In this document: positions 26,621-35,955 of the stretch, piece by piece | Position numbering within the stretch: the stretch's first letter is position 1 | Layout: the number at the start of each line of letters is the position of its first letter | Origin: Planotetraspora kaengkrachanensis | GTDB taxonomy: Bacteria; Actinomycetota; Actinomycetes; Streptosporangiales; Streptosporangiaceae | Length of the DNA stretch: 64,000 nt | Direction of reading: 5' to 3' | Assembly (NCBI RefSeq): GCF_016862895.1 | Contig: NZ_BONV01000021.1 | Span: 122,784 to 186,783 of the forward strand | The notes under the pieces: model-generated | What the model was told of the DNA's origin: nothing | The model's input: only the letters and a program-made list of their open reading frames with translations | Database searches by the model: none | Program-made: the position numbers and the translations under genes

Positions 26621-29600
26621 TCACGCGAGGGTCGAGCCCGCCCGGCCCTTGACGATCCGCAGCTGAACGGGCACACGCACCCGCAACTCGGCGACGTGGC
26701 TGACGATGCCGACCGCCCGGCCGCCCTCGCGCAGCCCGTCGAGGATGTCGAGCACGTCGTCGAGCGTCTCCTCGTCGAGGGTGCCGAAGCCCTCGTCGAC
26801 GAAGAGGGTGCCGATCTCGGCGCCTCCCGCCTCCGCCGTCACCACGTCGGCCAGCCCGAGCGCGAGGGCGAGCGAGGTGATGAAGCTCTCCCCGCCGGAC
26901 AGCGTGGCCGGGTCCCGGTCGACTCCGGTCCACGCGTCGAGGACGCGCAGGCCCAGCCCGCCGCCCGACCGGCCCCGGTCTCCCGCGGCCCGGCGCAGGT
27001 CGTGCTGGAGCAGGTAGCGCCCTGACGACATGTGCCCGAGCCGCTCGTTGGCGGCCTCGACCACCTGCCTGAGCCGCTCTCCGAGGACGAACGCCGACAA
27101 CCGCATGTGCCACTGGTTGTCGGCGGAGGTGCCGCCCGCGAGCTCGGCGAGCCGCCGGGCGAGCCGGTGCCGCTCGGCGGCGGGGCGATGGCGGGCGAGG
27201 GCGTCGCGCAACTCCGCCGCCAGGGCCGTGAGCCGGGTGGCCGTCTCCCTCGCGAGATCCCTGGCGGAGGTGCGGGCGCCGTGCTCCCGGTCGGCCTGAT
27301 CGTGCTCGCGGTCCAAAGTCACGAGGTCCGGCGCGGGTTCGGCCGCCGCCGCGACGAGTTCGGGGTCGGCGAGCAGCCGCCCGACCGCCACCTCCTCACC
27401 GTCGAGGAACCTCAGGCGCTCGGCCATCGCCTCCAGATCCGCCGGCGCGCGGACCGCCGCCCCGGCGTGCTCGATGCCGGCGAAGCCCGCTCCGGTCGCG
27501 GCCTCGGCGGCCCGCGTGAGCGCCGCCCGCCGTTCGCCCTCCGCGGTGACGGCGGCGCGGGTCGCCTCGCCCGCCTCCCTGAGGAGCGCGGCCTCGTCGG
27601 TGAGCCGGTCGAGCCTGGCCGCGAGGGACGCGTCGTCGCTTCTGGCGGCATCGACCAGCGCGGCGAGCCTGCCCTCGTCGGCGGTCAGCTGCTCGTCCCG
27701 CGCCCGGGTGTCCGCCGCATCGATCGCGGCCTCCTGCGCCAGCACCGCCAGCTCGTCACGCTCGGCGGCCAGCCGGGCCGCCCGGCCGGCCAAATCGGGC
27801 ACCCGGGCCGCCGCCTGCTCGGCATGCCGGAGATTCCGCTCCGCCTCCTCGAGGTCCGCGGGGTCACCGGCGAGGCGCCCCGCCTCCTCCCGCAACGCGG
27901 CGAGCGCCGTCGTGGTCTCGGCGACGCGGCGACCGGCCAGGGCGACCTGGTCGCGGAGCTCGCCGGCGAGCCGCGACGACCACTCGGCGCAGCGCGCCTC
28001 CGCCTTCTCGCGGGCCAGGCGGGTACGCTCGAAAAGGTCCTGGGCCGCCTGCTCGTCGTCGCCGCTCAACGCCCGGCCGGTGGGCGTGGCCGGCGCGGGA
28101 TGGTCGGCCGACCCGCACACCGCGCACGGCTCGCCCTCGACGAGGGACGCCGCCAGCTCAGCGGCCATGCCCTCGATCCTGGCGCGGCGCACCTCCTGCA
28201 GCCGATCGCGGGCCGCCTGCGCCTCGTCGACGGCGGCGTGCCTGACGCGCTCGGCCGTCCCGAGCTCCTGGGCCAGCCGCGCGGCGTCCGCCAGCACGGC
28301 GATCCCGGCCGCGGCCGCCCTCAGCTCGTCCGGCCGGGCCCGGGAAGCGGCGAGGATCGCCTGCTCGCCTTCCGTGAGCGCCGTGAGCTCCGCCTCCAGC
28401 ACGCCGGACCGCCGCGTCACCTCGGCGGCCCGCGCCGCGCCGTCCCTGGCGGCCAGCAGCCCGGGGACGCCCGCCGCGGCCAGGCGCGCCTCGTCGAGCA
28501 GCCGCTCGGCCTCACGAAGGCCCTCGGGCAATGCCGCGAGCCGTCCGGCGAGGGCCGAGCCGCGCTCCTCGAGAGCGGCGAGCCTGCGCCGGCCGGCGTC
28601 GAGGTCGGCGCGCACCTGCCGCAGGCGGATCTCCTCGGGAAGCAGTTGCCGCACGCGGGCGATCTCGTCGAGGCGCTCACGCTCCATGTCGGCCAGGACC
28701 TCTTCGCCGGGGGGCTCCTCTCCCGGCAACGCGCGGCCCGTGGCGTCGGCGGCCAGCCGCAGCGCCTTGGCCGCGGCCTCGGACCGCTGCTCCGCCTGGC
28801 GGATCAGCGGCAGCACCTGTGCGGCCCTGGCCGCGTCGTCGAGGAGCGCCTGGATGTCCGCCCGTTCCTCGGCGGCGCCGTCCAGGGCCTCACGCCTCGC
28901 GAGCGCGTCCGCGTGCCTGCGCCGGCGCTCGGCCAGCTCCCGGCCCTCCTGGAGCCGGCCCCTTGCGGTGCGCAGCCGGGTCTCGCTCGCCGTCCATGCC
29001 GCAGCCTCCCGCTCGAAGGCGGCGGCGGCGAGGCCGACGACCGTCTCCGGCTCGTCGTCCGGCACGGGGAGGTCCGCGCCCGCCGCCCCCCGCATGCGGT
29101 CGACGACGGAGTCGGCCCGCCGGCGGAGCTCCTCCTGCTCACGCCCGGTGCGCGTGCGGAGGTCGGCCAGCCACGTCTCCATATCGGTGTAGATCTTGAC
29201 GGAGAAGAGCTTCTCGAGGAGCCTTCGGCGGTCGTCGCCGTCCGCCTGGAGGAAACTGGCGAAGTCTCCCTGCGGCAACATCGCGACCTGCCAGAACTGC
29301 TCGGCGTTCATCCCGAGGAGCTCGCCGATGAGGTGCCCGGCCTCGTCGGCGCGGGTGGTACGGCCGATCCACGTGCCGGTGAACTCCTCGACGACGACCT
29401 TGGCCTTCTCCTCGACCAGGCCCTCTCCCCTCTGCTTGGACCGCATCCAGGCGGGCGACCGGGTGACGCGCAGCCGCCGCCCCCGGATCGTCGCCTCCAG
29501 CGTGACGGCAGGGCCCCTCCCGGGCGGGGCGTGGTCGCAGCGCAGACTGCGGGCGCTGTCCCGCCGGCCGGGCACCCGGCCGTACAGCGCGTAGCAGACC

Positions 29601-29740
29601 GCGTCGAGCACGGTCGTCTTTCCTGCGCCCGTCGCACCGTGGATCAGGAACAGCCCCGCCTCGCCGAGCGCGTCGAAGTCGACCTCCTCGCTGCCCGGGA
29701 ACGACCCGAACGCCTCCAGCCGCAACCGGTGCAGTCTCAC
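26621..29740 (-). CDS. sbcC: SbcC (Rad50-like) exonuclease subunit
   Basis: A 1039-residue SMC-like ATPase of the SbcCD nuclease, which opens DNA hairpins and resects blocked ends. Walker A is LIHGATGAGKTTVLDAVCYA at about residue 36. Two very long Ala/Glu/Arg-rich coiled coils flank a zinc-hook CAVCGSADHP near the middle. The C-terminal lobe has the ABC signature LSGGESFITSLALALGLADV, Walker B TLFVDEGFGTLDEET and the D-loop/His switch in GIVSHVAEL. GTG at 29740 overlaps the sbcD stop by four bases (GTGA), so the two subunits are made together. Length and architecture are normal. Confidence 0.96.
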   Translation of the reverse strand: MRLHRLRLEAFGSFPGSEEVDFDALGEAGLFLIHGATGAGKTTVLDAVCYALYGRVPGRRDSARSLRCDHAPPGRGPAVTLEATIRGRRLRVTRSPAWMRSKQRGEGLVEEKAKVVVEEFTGTWIGRTTRADEAGHLIGELLGMNAEQFWQVAMLPQGDFASFLQADGDDRRRLLEKLFSVKIYTDMETWLADLRTRTGREQEELRRRADSVVDRMRGAAGADLPVPDDEPETVVGLAAAAFEREAAAWTASETRLRTARGRLQEGRELAERRRRHADALARREALDGAAEERADIQALLDDAARAAQVLPLIRQAEQRSEAAAKALRLAADATGRALPGEEPPGEEVLADMERERLDEIARVRQLLPEEIRLRQVRADLDAGRRRLAALEERGSALAGRLAALPEGLREAERLLDEARLAAAGVPGLLAARDGAARAAEVTRRSGVLEAELTALTEGEQAILAASRARPDELRAAAAGIAVLADAARLAQELGTAERVRHAAVDEAQAARDRLQEVRRARIEGMAAELAASLVEGEPCAVCGSADHPAPATPTGRALSGDDEQAAQDLFERTRLAREKAEARCAEWSSRLAGELRDQVALAGRRVAETTTALAALREEAGRLAGDPADLEEAERNLRHAEQAAARVPDLAGRAARLAAERDELAVLAQEAAIDAADTRARDEQLTADEGRLAALVDAARSDDASLAARLDRLTDEAALLREAGEATRAAVTAEGERRAALTRAAEAATGAGFAGIEHAGAAVRAPADLEAMAERLRFLDGEEVAVGRLLADPELVAAAAEPAPDLVTLDREHDQADREHGARTSARDLARETATRLTALAAELRDALARHRPAAERHRLARRLAELAGGTSADNQWHMRLSAFVLGERLRQVVEAANERLGHMSSGRYLLQHDLRRAAGDRGRSGGGLGLRVLDAWTGVDRDPATLSGGESFITSLALALGLADVVTAEAGGAEIGTLFVDEGFGTLDEETLDDVLDILDGLREGGRAVGIVSHVAELRVRVPVQLRIVKGRAGSTLA

Positions 29741-30840
29741 AGGCTCTCCTTGATCCGGGAGGCCTCGACGGCCTCCCCGAGCAGGCGGATCTCCTCGTCG
29801 TCGGCCGGTTCGCCGCGGACCTCGCGGACGAAGTCGGCGGCCACGTCGATCTCGGCCCGCCCCGCGGCGGCGAGCGGCCGGGCGGCCGCTGCCGCCGGGC
29901 CGTCGGGTCTGAAGGCGAGCGCCAGCGTGTGCGGGAACCTGCGCCGCAGGCGGTCCATGGCCTCACGCGGACGGACCGGGTCGGTGAGGGTCACCTGGAG
30001 CCAGTGGCCCTCGCGGTCCGCGTGCCGGGGGTCGGTCAGCAGGTCGTCGAGACGGCCGGTCAACGTGCCTACGGGCCGGGGAACGGGCGCGAGGACGAAG
30101 TCGGCCCGGGCGGCGTCGAGATCCACCAGCCACGAGCCCTTGCGCTGGCCCGCCTCGGAGAAGGAGTAGGCGATCGGCGAGCCCGAGTAGCGCACGGTCT
30201 CGCTCATCACCTGACGCCCGTGCAGATGGCCGAGCGCCACGTAGTCGGCGCCCGCGAAGGCGGCCAGCGGCACGTGGGACACCCCGCCCACGCTGATGTC
30301 CCGCTCGCTGTCGCTCGCCTGTCCGCCGGTGACGAACGCGTGGGCGAGCACCACCTTCCGCCGCCCGGGGCGGTCGGCGCGGATCCGCTCCATGGCATGG
30401 GTGATCGCGGCCGTGTGGCTGCGCTCGGCCAGCTCCCAGGGACCCCTGACCAGCTCGGGCTCCAGGTAGGGGATGCCGTAGAAGGCCACGTCGCCGATGA
30501 CGACCGGCTCCCACGCCCGGGCCGGGTCGGTCCGCAGGTGCACGCGCTCCATGAGGCCGGCGCCGAAGCCGAGCCGTACAGAGGAGTCGTGGTTTCCGCT
30601 GATCAGAACCGTGTGCACGCCCTCCGCCTTCAGCCGGCCGAGCGCCTCGTCGCACAGCGCGACCGCGTCGACCGGCGGCAGGGCCCGGTCGTAGACGTCG
30701 CCGGAGACCACCACGACGTCGACCCGCTCGGCCCTGACGGTCTCGACGAGATGCTCCACGAAGGCGGCCTGGGCGCCGAGCAGGCTCTCCCGGTGGAACG
30801 ACCGGCCGAGATGCCAGTCGGAAGTGTGGAGGACACGCAT
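29737..30840 (-). CDS. sbcD: SbcD (Mre11-like) nuclease subunit
   Basis: A 367-residue metallophosphoesterase that supplies the nuclease site to SbcC. The five phosphoesterase motifs are clear: VLHTSDWHLGR, VVVSGDVYDRALPP, VLISGNHDSSVRLG, VVLAHAFVTGG and YVALGHLHGRQ, with all Mn-binding Asp/His/Asn positions. The C-terminal capping domain follows (residues 260-367). ATG at 30840 is the natural start because the first motif begins at residue 3. It is the first gene of the pair; the divergent hydrolase starts 126 bp away. Confidence 0.96.
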   Translation of the reverse strand: MRVLHTSDWHLGRSFHRESLLGAQAAFVEHLVETVRAERVDVVVVSGDVYDRALPPVDAVALCDEALGRLKAEGVHTVLISGNHDSSVRLGFGAGLMERVHLRTDPARAWEPVVIGDVAFYGIPYLEPELVRGPWELAERSHTAAITHAMERIRADRPGRRKVVLAHAFVTGGQASDSERDISVGGVSHVPLAAFAGADYVALGHLHGRQVMSETVRYSGSPIAYSFSEAGQRKGSWLVDLDAARADFVLAPVPRPVGTLTGRLDDLLTDPRHADREGHWLQVTLTDPVRPREAMDRLRRRFPHTLALAFRPDGPAAAAARPLAAAGRAEIDVAADFVREVRGEPADDEEIRLLGEAVEASRIKESL

Positions 30841-30966
30841 GTCGCAGGAAGCTAACAGTTCCCTCCGACAAATGCGGCCCCACTGATCCCAAGTCCATCC
30901 GGGCCATGGAACGAGTAATGACTTAGCCTGGATTCGGTACAGGATGATCAACCGGGGAGCGGCCTC

Positions 30967-32460
30967 ATGAACGTCGGCCGGAGCACGCTGGGTGTCGCCG
31001 CGGGTGTGCTGTTGGTCGTGCTGGCGGCGATCGGCTACGTGCTGTCCCCTCCCGCGTTCGATCCCCCGCTCCTGGCCGCGTCCCCGGAATTCAGCAGCCT
31101 GCCCGCCCAGCCGGCGTCGGAGACGAGGCCGGTCGACACCTCGACGCCGATCAGGACCGAGCACGTCAAGGTGGCCGCCAAGGACGAGACGCTGACCGCC
31201 ACGATCAGGTCGCCCATGTCGCCGGGCAGGCACCCGGCGATGGTGTTCGTCCAGGGCTCCGGATCGGGCAGCGGGTCGGAGTTCACCACGCAGTCGGAGT
31301 GGCTCGCCCGGGCGGGCGTCGTGACCCTCTCCTATGACAAACGCACGGTGGGCTACGACTTCCGGCAGCGCGACTTCTCGCTGCTCGCCGACGACGCGCT
31401 GCGCATGGTGCACACGCTCCTGCAACGGCCCGACGTCGACCCCTCGAGGACCGGGCTGTGGGGCGTCAGCGAGGGCGGCTGGGTGGTCCCGATCGCCGCG
31501 GACTCCAGTGACGTGGCGTACGTGGTCCTGGTGTCGTCGCCGAACGTCTCACCCCTGCGGCAGGTCGCCTGGGCGCTGAACGAGCAGCTGGTCCGTCTGC
31601 ACGCCCCGACCGGCGTGCGTGACCTGCTGACCCGCGCGATGGGCGGCGTGGGCTTCGACTTCCTGCGCCACGACGGCGTGCCCGCGCTCGAGGGCATGAA
31701 GCAGCCGATCCTCGCCCTGTACGGCACGACCGACCCCTCCATCCCCTTCGTGGAGAGCACCGAGACGCTGACCCGCGCGCTGCAGAAGGCCGGGAACCCC
31801 GACTACACGATCCGTTTCCTCCCGGGCGCCGACCACGCCATGAGGATCTCCGGCGGCCCGTTCGTCCCCGACTACCTGCCCACCCTGGCGAACTGGATCA
31901 AGGACCTTCCCGCCACGGCCAAGCCGGCGGTCCAGATCGCGGGCGCGACCCCCGTGCAGCGGTTCGAGGCGAGCGACGTCCCCGCCGCCCCGTGGTACGG
32001 CGGCGGCACGATCCTGTGGCTGACCATCTGCCTGGCCGCCGTCGGCTACGTCGCGGCGCCGGTCACCGAGATGGTCGTCCGCATCAGGGGGCGGGACACG
32101 CGCCTTCAGGCCCCGGTGGTCGACATCTGGCCCGCCGTCCGGCGCCGGCTGCGCCGGATGGCGTGGACCGGCCTCGGAGAGCTGGCGGCCGTCCTCGCTT
32201 TCATCACGCTGATCGTGCTGTTCTCGGTCAACCAGGCGGGGGCATGGCCGGCCGTACAGGCCGGATGGCTGGTCGTGCGGCTGCTCGCGGTCGTGATGCT
32301 CCTGCAGGAGGTCGCCGTGGTCGCGGCGGTGCTGAGCGGCCTGCGCGACGGCTGGCAGCCGAGCCGCTGGCAGAAGAACGTCCTGATCGGCGTCCTCGGC
32401 GGCACGGGCCTGCTGTTGCTGACCGCCGCCTACTTCGGGTTGTACGCCTTCCCCTGGTAG
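30967..32460 (+). CDS. Membrane-anchored alpha/beta hydrolase with C-terminal helices
   Basis: A 497-residue protein. An N-terminal helix (LGVAAGVLLVVLAAIGYVLS) leads to an extracytoplasmic alpha/beta hydrolase: AMVFVQGSGSGSGSEF forms the oxyanion loop, the nucleophile elbow is GLWGVSEGGWVVPIA, the acid is in LYGTTDPSIPFVES and the His in PGADHAMRISGG. The last 150 residues hold four hydrophobic helices, an addition not found in soluble homologues. GGGGAG lies before ATG at 30967. The enzyme acts on an unknown ester or peptide at the membrane surface. Its 3' end overlaps the convergent hydrolase gene by 31 bp. Confidence 0.8.
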   Translation: MNVGRSTLGVAAGVLLVVLAAIGYVLSPPAFDPPLLAASPEFSSLPAQPASETRPVDTSTPIRTEHVKVAAKDETLTATIRSPMSPGRHPAMVFVQGSGSGSGSEFTTQSEWLARAGVVTLSYDKRTVGYDFRQRDFSLLADDALRMVHTLLQRPDVDPSRTGLWGVSEGGWVVPIAADSSDVAYVVLVSSPNVSPLRQVAWALNEQLVRLHAPTGVRDLLTRAMGGVGFDFLRHDGVPALEGMKQPILALYGTTDPSIPFVESTETLTRALQKAGNPDYTIRFLPGADHAMRISGGPFVPDYLPTLANWIKDLPATAKPAVQIAGATPVQRFEASDVPAAPWYGGGTILWLTICLAAVGYVAAPVTEMVVRIRGRDTRLQAPVVDIWPAVRRRLRRMAWTGLGELAAVLAFITLIVLFSVNQAGAWPAVQAGWLVVRLLAVVMLLQEVAVVAAVLSGLRDGWQPSRWQKNVLIGVLGGTGLLLLTAAYFGLYAFPW

Positions 32461-33392
32461 GCGTAGGCCGTCCAGCGGTCGATCTCGGCGAACACCCGCG
32501 TGCGTACCGGCTCCGCCGACAGCACGAGGTCGTGCATGCCGCCGGGCACGCGGACGCAGGTGACGTGCGGGCCGATCCGGGTCGACCAGCGGGCGATCTG
32601 CTCGGTGTCGAGGACGACGTCGGCGCCGTGCGCCCCCGGGACGAAGTCGCGGACCCTCAGGCTCTGCTCGGCCGCCAGGACGAGCACCGGCACGTCCACC
32701 CGCAGCCCCGCGTGGAGGCGCCGGTGCGCCCGCCGGATCGCCGCCAGCCATACGGCGTGCACGGAGAAGCCCTCGAGCGGTTTCCACGCGAGGTCGTAGT
32801 CCCACTCGCCCCGGTGGTCGCGGTGGAGGCTCGTGCCGTACGCGGTGGCGACGCCGAGCGGGAGCACCGTCTTCGGCGGCAACTTGGCCAGGACGCCGCC
32901 GAGCGCGTCGGCTGTGCCCCTCAGGAGGACGGGCACGTTGAGGTCGAGGAACGGGCTGTTGAGCACGAGGGCGTCGACCAGCCCGCGGCCGCGCACCCGG
33001 TCGGCCCACAGGACGGCGATCAGCCCGCCGGTCGAGTGCGCCATGATCGTCAGCTCGTCGCAGTCCTCCCTGACGATGCGGACGGCCTCGTCGATCTCGG
33101 GGAAGTAATCGGTGACGCTGCGGACGAGGCCCCTGGTCTGGTGAGGCAGCAGCGACCGCCCGTACTTGCGCAGGTCGAGGGCGTAGAAGCCGATCCCCTG
33201 GGAGACGAAGTGGTCGGCGAGGTGCGTCTGGAAGAAGTAGTCGGTGAAGCCGTGGAGATAGAGGACGGCCCGGCGGGATCCCGGCACCGGCCGCCGCACG
33301 AGCGTCGCGACGACCTCGCCCTCGGCGTCGCGGCCCATGGGAAGGGTGATGGCCTCGTAGTCGGGGCCGAGGATGTCGTGCACGGCGCACAT
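32430..33392 (-). CDS. Alpha/beta hydrolase, monoacylglycerol-lipase/S33-like
   Basis: A 320-residue soluble hydrolase. VLYLHGFTDYFFQTHLADHF gives the HG oxyanion motif, ALDLRKYGRSL is the usual second strand, MAHSTGGLIAVLWAD holds the nucleophile Ser, and VPGGMHDLVLSAEPVR the catalytic His. This arrangement is that of monoacylglycerol lipases and serine aminopeptidase-like lysophospholipases. It is convergent with the membrane-bound hydrolase, overlapping by 31 bp, so read-through on either strand would give antisense RNA. No signal peptide is present. Confidence 0.82.
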   Translation of the reverse strand: MCAVHDILGPDYEAITLPMGRDAEGEVVATLVRRPVPGSRRAVLYLHGFTDYFFQTHLADHFVSQGIGFYALDLRKYGRSLLPHQTRGLVRSVTDYFPEIDEAVRIVREDCDELTIMAHSTGGLIAVLWADRVRGRGLVDALVLNSPFLDLNVPVLLRGTADALGGVLAKLPPKTVLPLGVATAYGTSLHRDHRGEWDYDLAWKPLEGFSVHAVWLAAIRRAHRRLHAGLRVDVPVLVLAAEQSLRVRDFVPGAHGADVVLDTEQIARWSTRIGPHVTCVRVPGGMHDLVLSAEPVRTRVFAEIDRWTAYAYQGKAYNPK

Positions 33393-33520
33393 CGTAAACG
33401 GCGTCGGTTAACGGACAAGAGGTGGTCAAGCACTCAGGGGTCCGGCAAACCGCGGGTCGCGACTCGCTAGGCGTCATTCGCACGTCGGTACATCCGGGGA
33501 CAGACGGCTTCAATGTGAAA

Positions 33521-34906
33521 ATGCGTTCCTGTGGTGTGTCGTCGAGAAAAGCCGCCGCGCTGATCGGCTGGGTCGCCCTGTCGGCCCTCGTGCCGGGCGC
33601 CGCCCACCTCCGGGCCGGCTGGCGGCGTACGGGGTTCGCCCTGCTCGGCGGGTATGCGACCCTCGTGGCCTGCCTGTGCGTGGTGACGGCGGTCGCCGAC
33701 GCCGGCCTGGCGGGCCGGGCGCTGGCCTGGCTGACGCAGATCACCGTGGCGGCCCTCGCCGGCGCCGTCGCCTGGCTCTGCCTTGTCGTGCACTCCTTCG
33801 TCGTGCTGCGCCCGGGCACCCTGCCGCAGGGCGCGCAGGTGGTCGTCGGCCTGGCCACCGGCACGCTCGCCGTCCTGGTCGCCGCGCCATTCACCGTCGT
33901 CGCCGAGTACGCGGCGATCTCGGAACGGACGATCGACACGGTCTTCACCGAGCCGGGGGTCCCCGGCGAGCCCGTCAGGCCGGAGGACCCCTGGGCCGGC
34001 AGGAACCGCGTGAACGTGCTCCTGCTCGGCGGGGACGGGGACATCAGCCGGGTCGGGATCAGGACCGACAGCATCAACGTGGCCAGCGTCGACGTCCGCA
34101 CGGGCAGGACCGTGCTGCTGGGGTTGCCGCGCAACCTCGAGCACGTGCGGTTCGCGCCGGGCAGTCCGATGGCGGCGCGCTTCCCGTCCGGGTTCCTCCT
34201 GCCGGAGTCCAGGCCCGGCTGGCGCGAGGACCTGCTCTACTCGGTGTGGCAGTACGCCGACGACCACCCGGAACTGTTCGGCGGGCGCACGGGCATGGGC
34301 CCCCAGGTGCTGAAGGAGACGGTCGGCCACATCCTCGGCCTCAGGATCGACTGGTACGCGATGGTCAACATCTGGGGCTTCGCCAAGATCGTCGATGCGC
34401 TCGGCGGGCTGGTGATCAGCGTCGACAGGGACATCACGTTCGGCACGTACGGCGAGGGGACGGTCGCCGCGGGCACCCGCAGGCTGAACGGCACCGACGC
34501 GCTCTGGTACGCCCGATCGCGCACCGGCAGCGACGACTACGACCGCATGCGCCGGCAGCGCTGCGTGTTCGGCGCGCTGCTCCAGCAGGCGGACCCGGCG
34601 GCCGTGCTCAGGCACTACGCCCAGATGGCCGAGGCGACCGAGGAGATCATCCGGACCGACGTGCCCCGGCCCATGCTGGAGCACCTGGTACCGCTGGCCT
34701 GGAAGGTCAAGCAGGCCGGAGTGACGAGCCTGCAGTTCATGCCGCCGCTCATCAGCACGGTCTCCCCCGACTGGGCCCGGATCAGATCGCTCACCGCCCA
34801 GGCCCTCGCCGAGTCCGCCGCTCCCGAAGCGGCGCCCCCGCAGCCTCTCGTCGCCGAGCCCGCGCCGAGCTTCTCGCCCATCGGCGAGGGCTGCGCCACC
34901 GTCTGA
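33521..34906 (+). CDS. LytR-CpsA-Psr (LCP) family cell-wall glycopolymer ligase
   Basis: A 461-residue membrane protein of the family that attaches wall polymers from polyprenyl-phosphate carriers to peptidoglycan. Three or four N-terminal helices (residues 10-130) precede the LCP domain, longer than the single anchor usual for the family. The LCP core shows NVLLLGGDGDISRVGIRTDS with the conserved Asp, RTVLLGLPRNLEHV, YAMVNIWGFAKIVDALGG and ALWYARSRTGSDDYDRMRRQ, the Arg/Asp active site that grips the pyrophosphate. A Pro/Ala-rich tail follows. ATG at 33521 is one of several possible starts; none has a clear ribosome-binding site. Confidence 0.88.
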   Translation: MRSCGVSSRKAAALIGWVALSALVPGAAHLRAGWRRTGFALLGGYATLVACLCVVTAVADAGLAGRALAWLTQITVAALAGAVAWLCLVVHSFVVLRPGTLPQGAQVVVGLATGTLAVLVAAPFTVVAEYAAISERTIDTVFTEPGVPGEPVRPEDPWAGRNRVNVLLLGGDGDISRVGIRTDSINVASVDVRTGRTVLLGLPRNLEHVRFAPGSPMAARFPSGFLLPESRPGWREDLLYSVWQYADDHPELFGGRTGMGPQVLKETVGHILGLRIDWYAMVNIWGFAKIVDALGGLVISVDRDITFGTYGEGTVAAGTRRLNGTDALWYARSRTGSDDYDRMRRQRCVFGALLQQADPAAVLRHYAQMAEATEEIIRTDVPRPMLEHLVPLAWKVKQAGVTSLQFMPPLISTVSPDWARIRSLTAQALAESAAPEAAPPQPLVAEPAPSFSPIGEGCATV

Positions 34907-34921
34907 GGCCCGCCGCGGCCG

Positions 34922-35917
34922 TCAGACCCGGAAGGACTCCCTGGCCAGCCGGCGCACCCGCGCCTCGTCGACGGTGTGGCCGAGGCCCGGCTGGGTGAGC
35001 GGGATCGCGACGACCCCGCCGGAGGCACCGACCGGGGGCACGACGACCTGGGCGCTCTGCGGCGGCTCGGCCACGGCGCTCGGGAGCGTGCATCCCGGCA
35101 GGCTGGCCACGGCCACGGTCGCGGCGCGGGCCAGCCCCGCGCCGAGGCCGCCCATGCAGACGATGTCCCATCCGGCCTCCACCGCCCGGTCGTGCGCGGC
35201 GCGCACGGCGCCGAGCGAACCGAACCGCGACGGGCGCAGCAGCAGGGCGCGCCCCGCGTGCACGCCGACCGCCTCGTCCAGTTCGGCCACCGAGTGCACC
35301 TCGACCGCCACGGGCGCGTTCACCCGGTCCTGCAGCTCCGCGCTGGTCAGCAGATCGGCGAACGGCCGCTGGATGGCCGCCAGGTCGTAGGAGTCGAGCG
35401 CCTCGAGCTGGGCGATGTCGGTGTAGGCGCCGCGGCCGTCCACCGCGATGGCCAGCCCCGGATACGCGGCCCGGACCGCGCGGACCGGCTCGACGTCCCA
35501 GCCCGGGTGCACGTCGATCGTGACGTGGGCGTAGCCCCCGCCGACGTGGCGGTTCACCCGGGCGACCATGCTCTCCAGCGAACGGTCGGCGGGCACCCGC
35601 ACGGTGGCGATCAGGGAGGTGCGGCTCCCGCCGAGGGCGTGGGAGAGCGGGACTCCGCTCATCCGCCCCCACAGGTCCCAGCAGGCCATGTCGCCGGCCG
35701 CGCCTCCGGGGATCTCCCCCAGTTCGGACGGGTGCTCCCAGTCGACGCCGATCAGGGCGGGCAGCGCCTTCTCGAGCGGGTCGTCGTTCGACGGCTGGAC
35801 GATCTCGCCCCAGCCGGTCATGCCGCCGTAGTCGGTGAACTTGACCAGAGCGCTCTCAGGGCGCCTGCCGTACGGCAGGGTCATCCTGAAGATCTCGAGC
35901 TCCCGAACGCGCGGCAA
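34922..35917 (-). CDS. Enolase-superfamily protein with altered catalytic residues
   Basis: A 331-residue protein with the overall layout of mandelate racemase/muconate-lactonising or o-succinylbenzoate synthase enzymes: an N-terminal capping domain (ALVKFTDYGGMTGWGEIV), then a barrel. The catalytic positions are not canonical. Where the family has Lys-x-Lys, it reads HVTIDVHPG; the first metal Asp may survive in AVDGRGAY; the second metal Glu region reads AAIQRPFADL and the third VAVEVHSVAEL; the far Lys is Arg in LLLRPSRFGSLG. It may be a non-catalytic relative or use other chemistry. TTG at 35917 is taken as start because AAGGGGGAT precedes it. The MFS gene ends 38 bp upstream on the same strand. 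Confidence 0.75.
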   Translation of the reverse strand: MPRVRELEIFRMTLPYGRRPESALVKFTDYGGMTGWGEIVQPSNDDPLEKALPALIGVDWEHPSELGEIPGGAAGDMACWDLWGRMSGVPLSHALGGSRTSLIATVRVPADRSLESMVARVNRHVGGGYAHVTIDVHPGWDVEPVRAVRAAYPGLAIAVDGRGAYTDIAQLEALDSYDLAAIQRPFADLLTSAELQDRVNAPVAVEVHSVAELDEAVGVHAGRALLLRPSRFGSLGAVRAAHDRAVEAGWDIVCMGGLGAGLARAATVAVASLPGCTLPSAVAEPPQSAQVVVPPVGASGGVVAIPLTQPGLGHTVDEARVRRLARESFRV

Positions 35918-35955
35918 TGGAAATCCCCCTTGTTTCAGATCTCCATGGTGCCCGC

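Noticed and set aside
27032..30169. A 1045-residue plus-strand frame across sbcC
   Set aside because: Antisense to the clearly conserved sbcC/sbcD pair; no domain or start signal.
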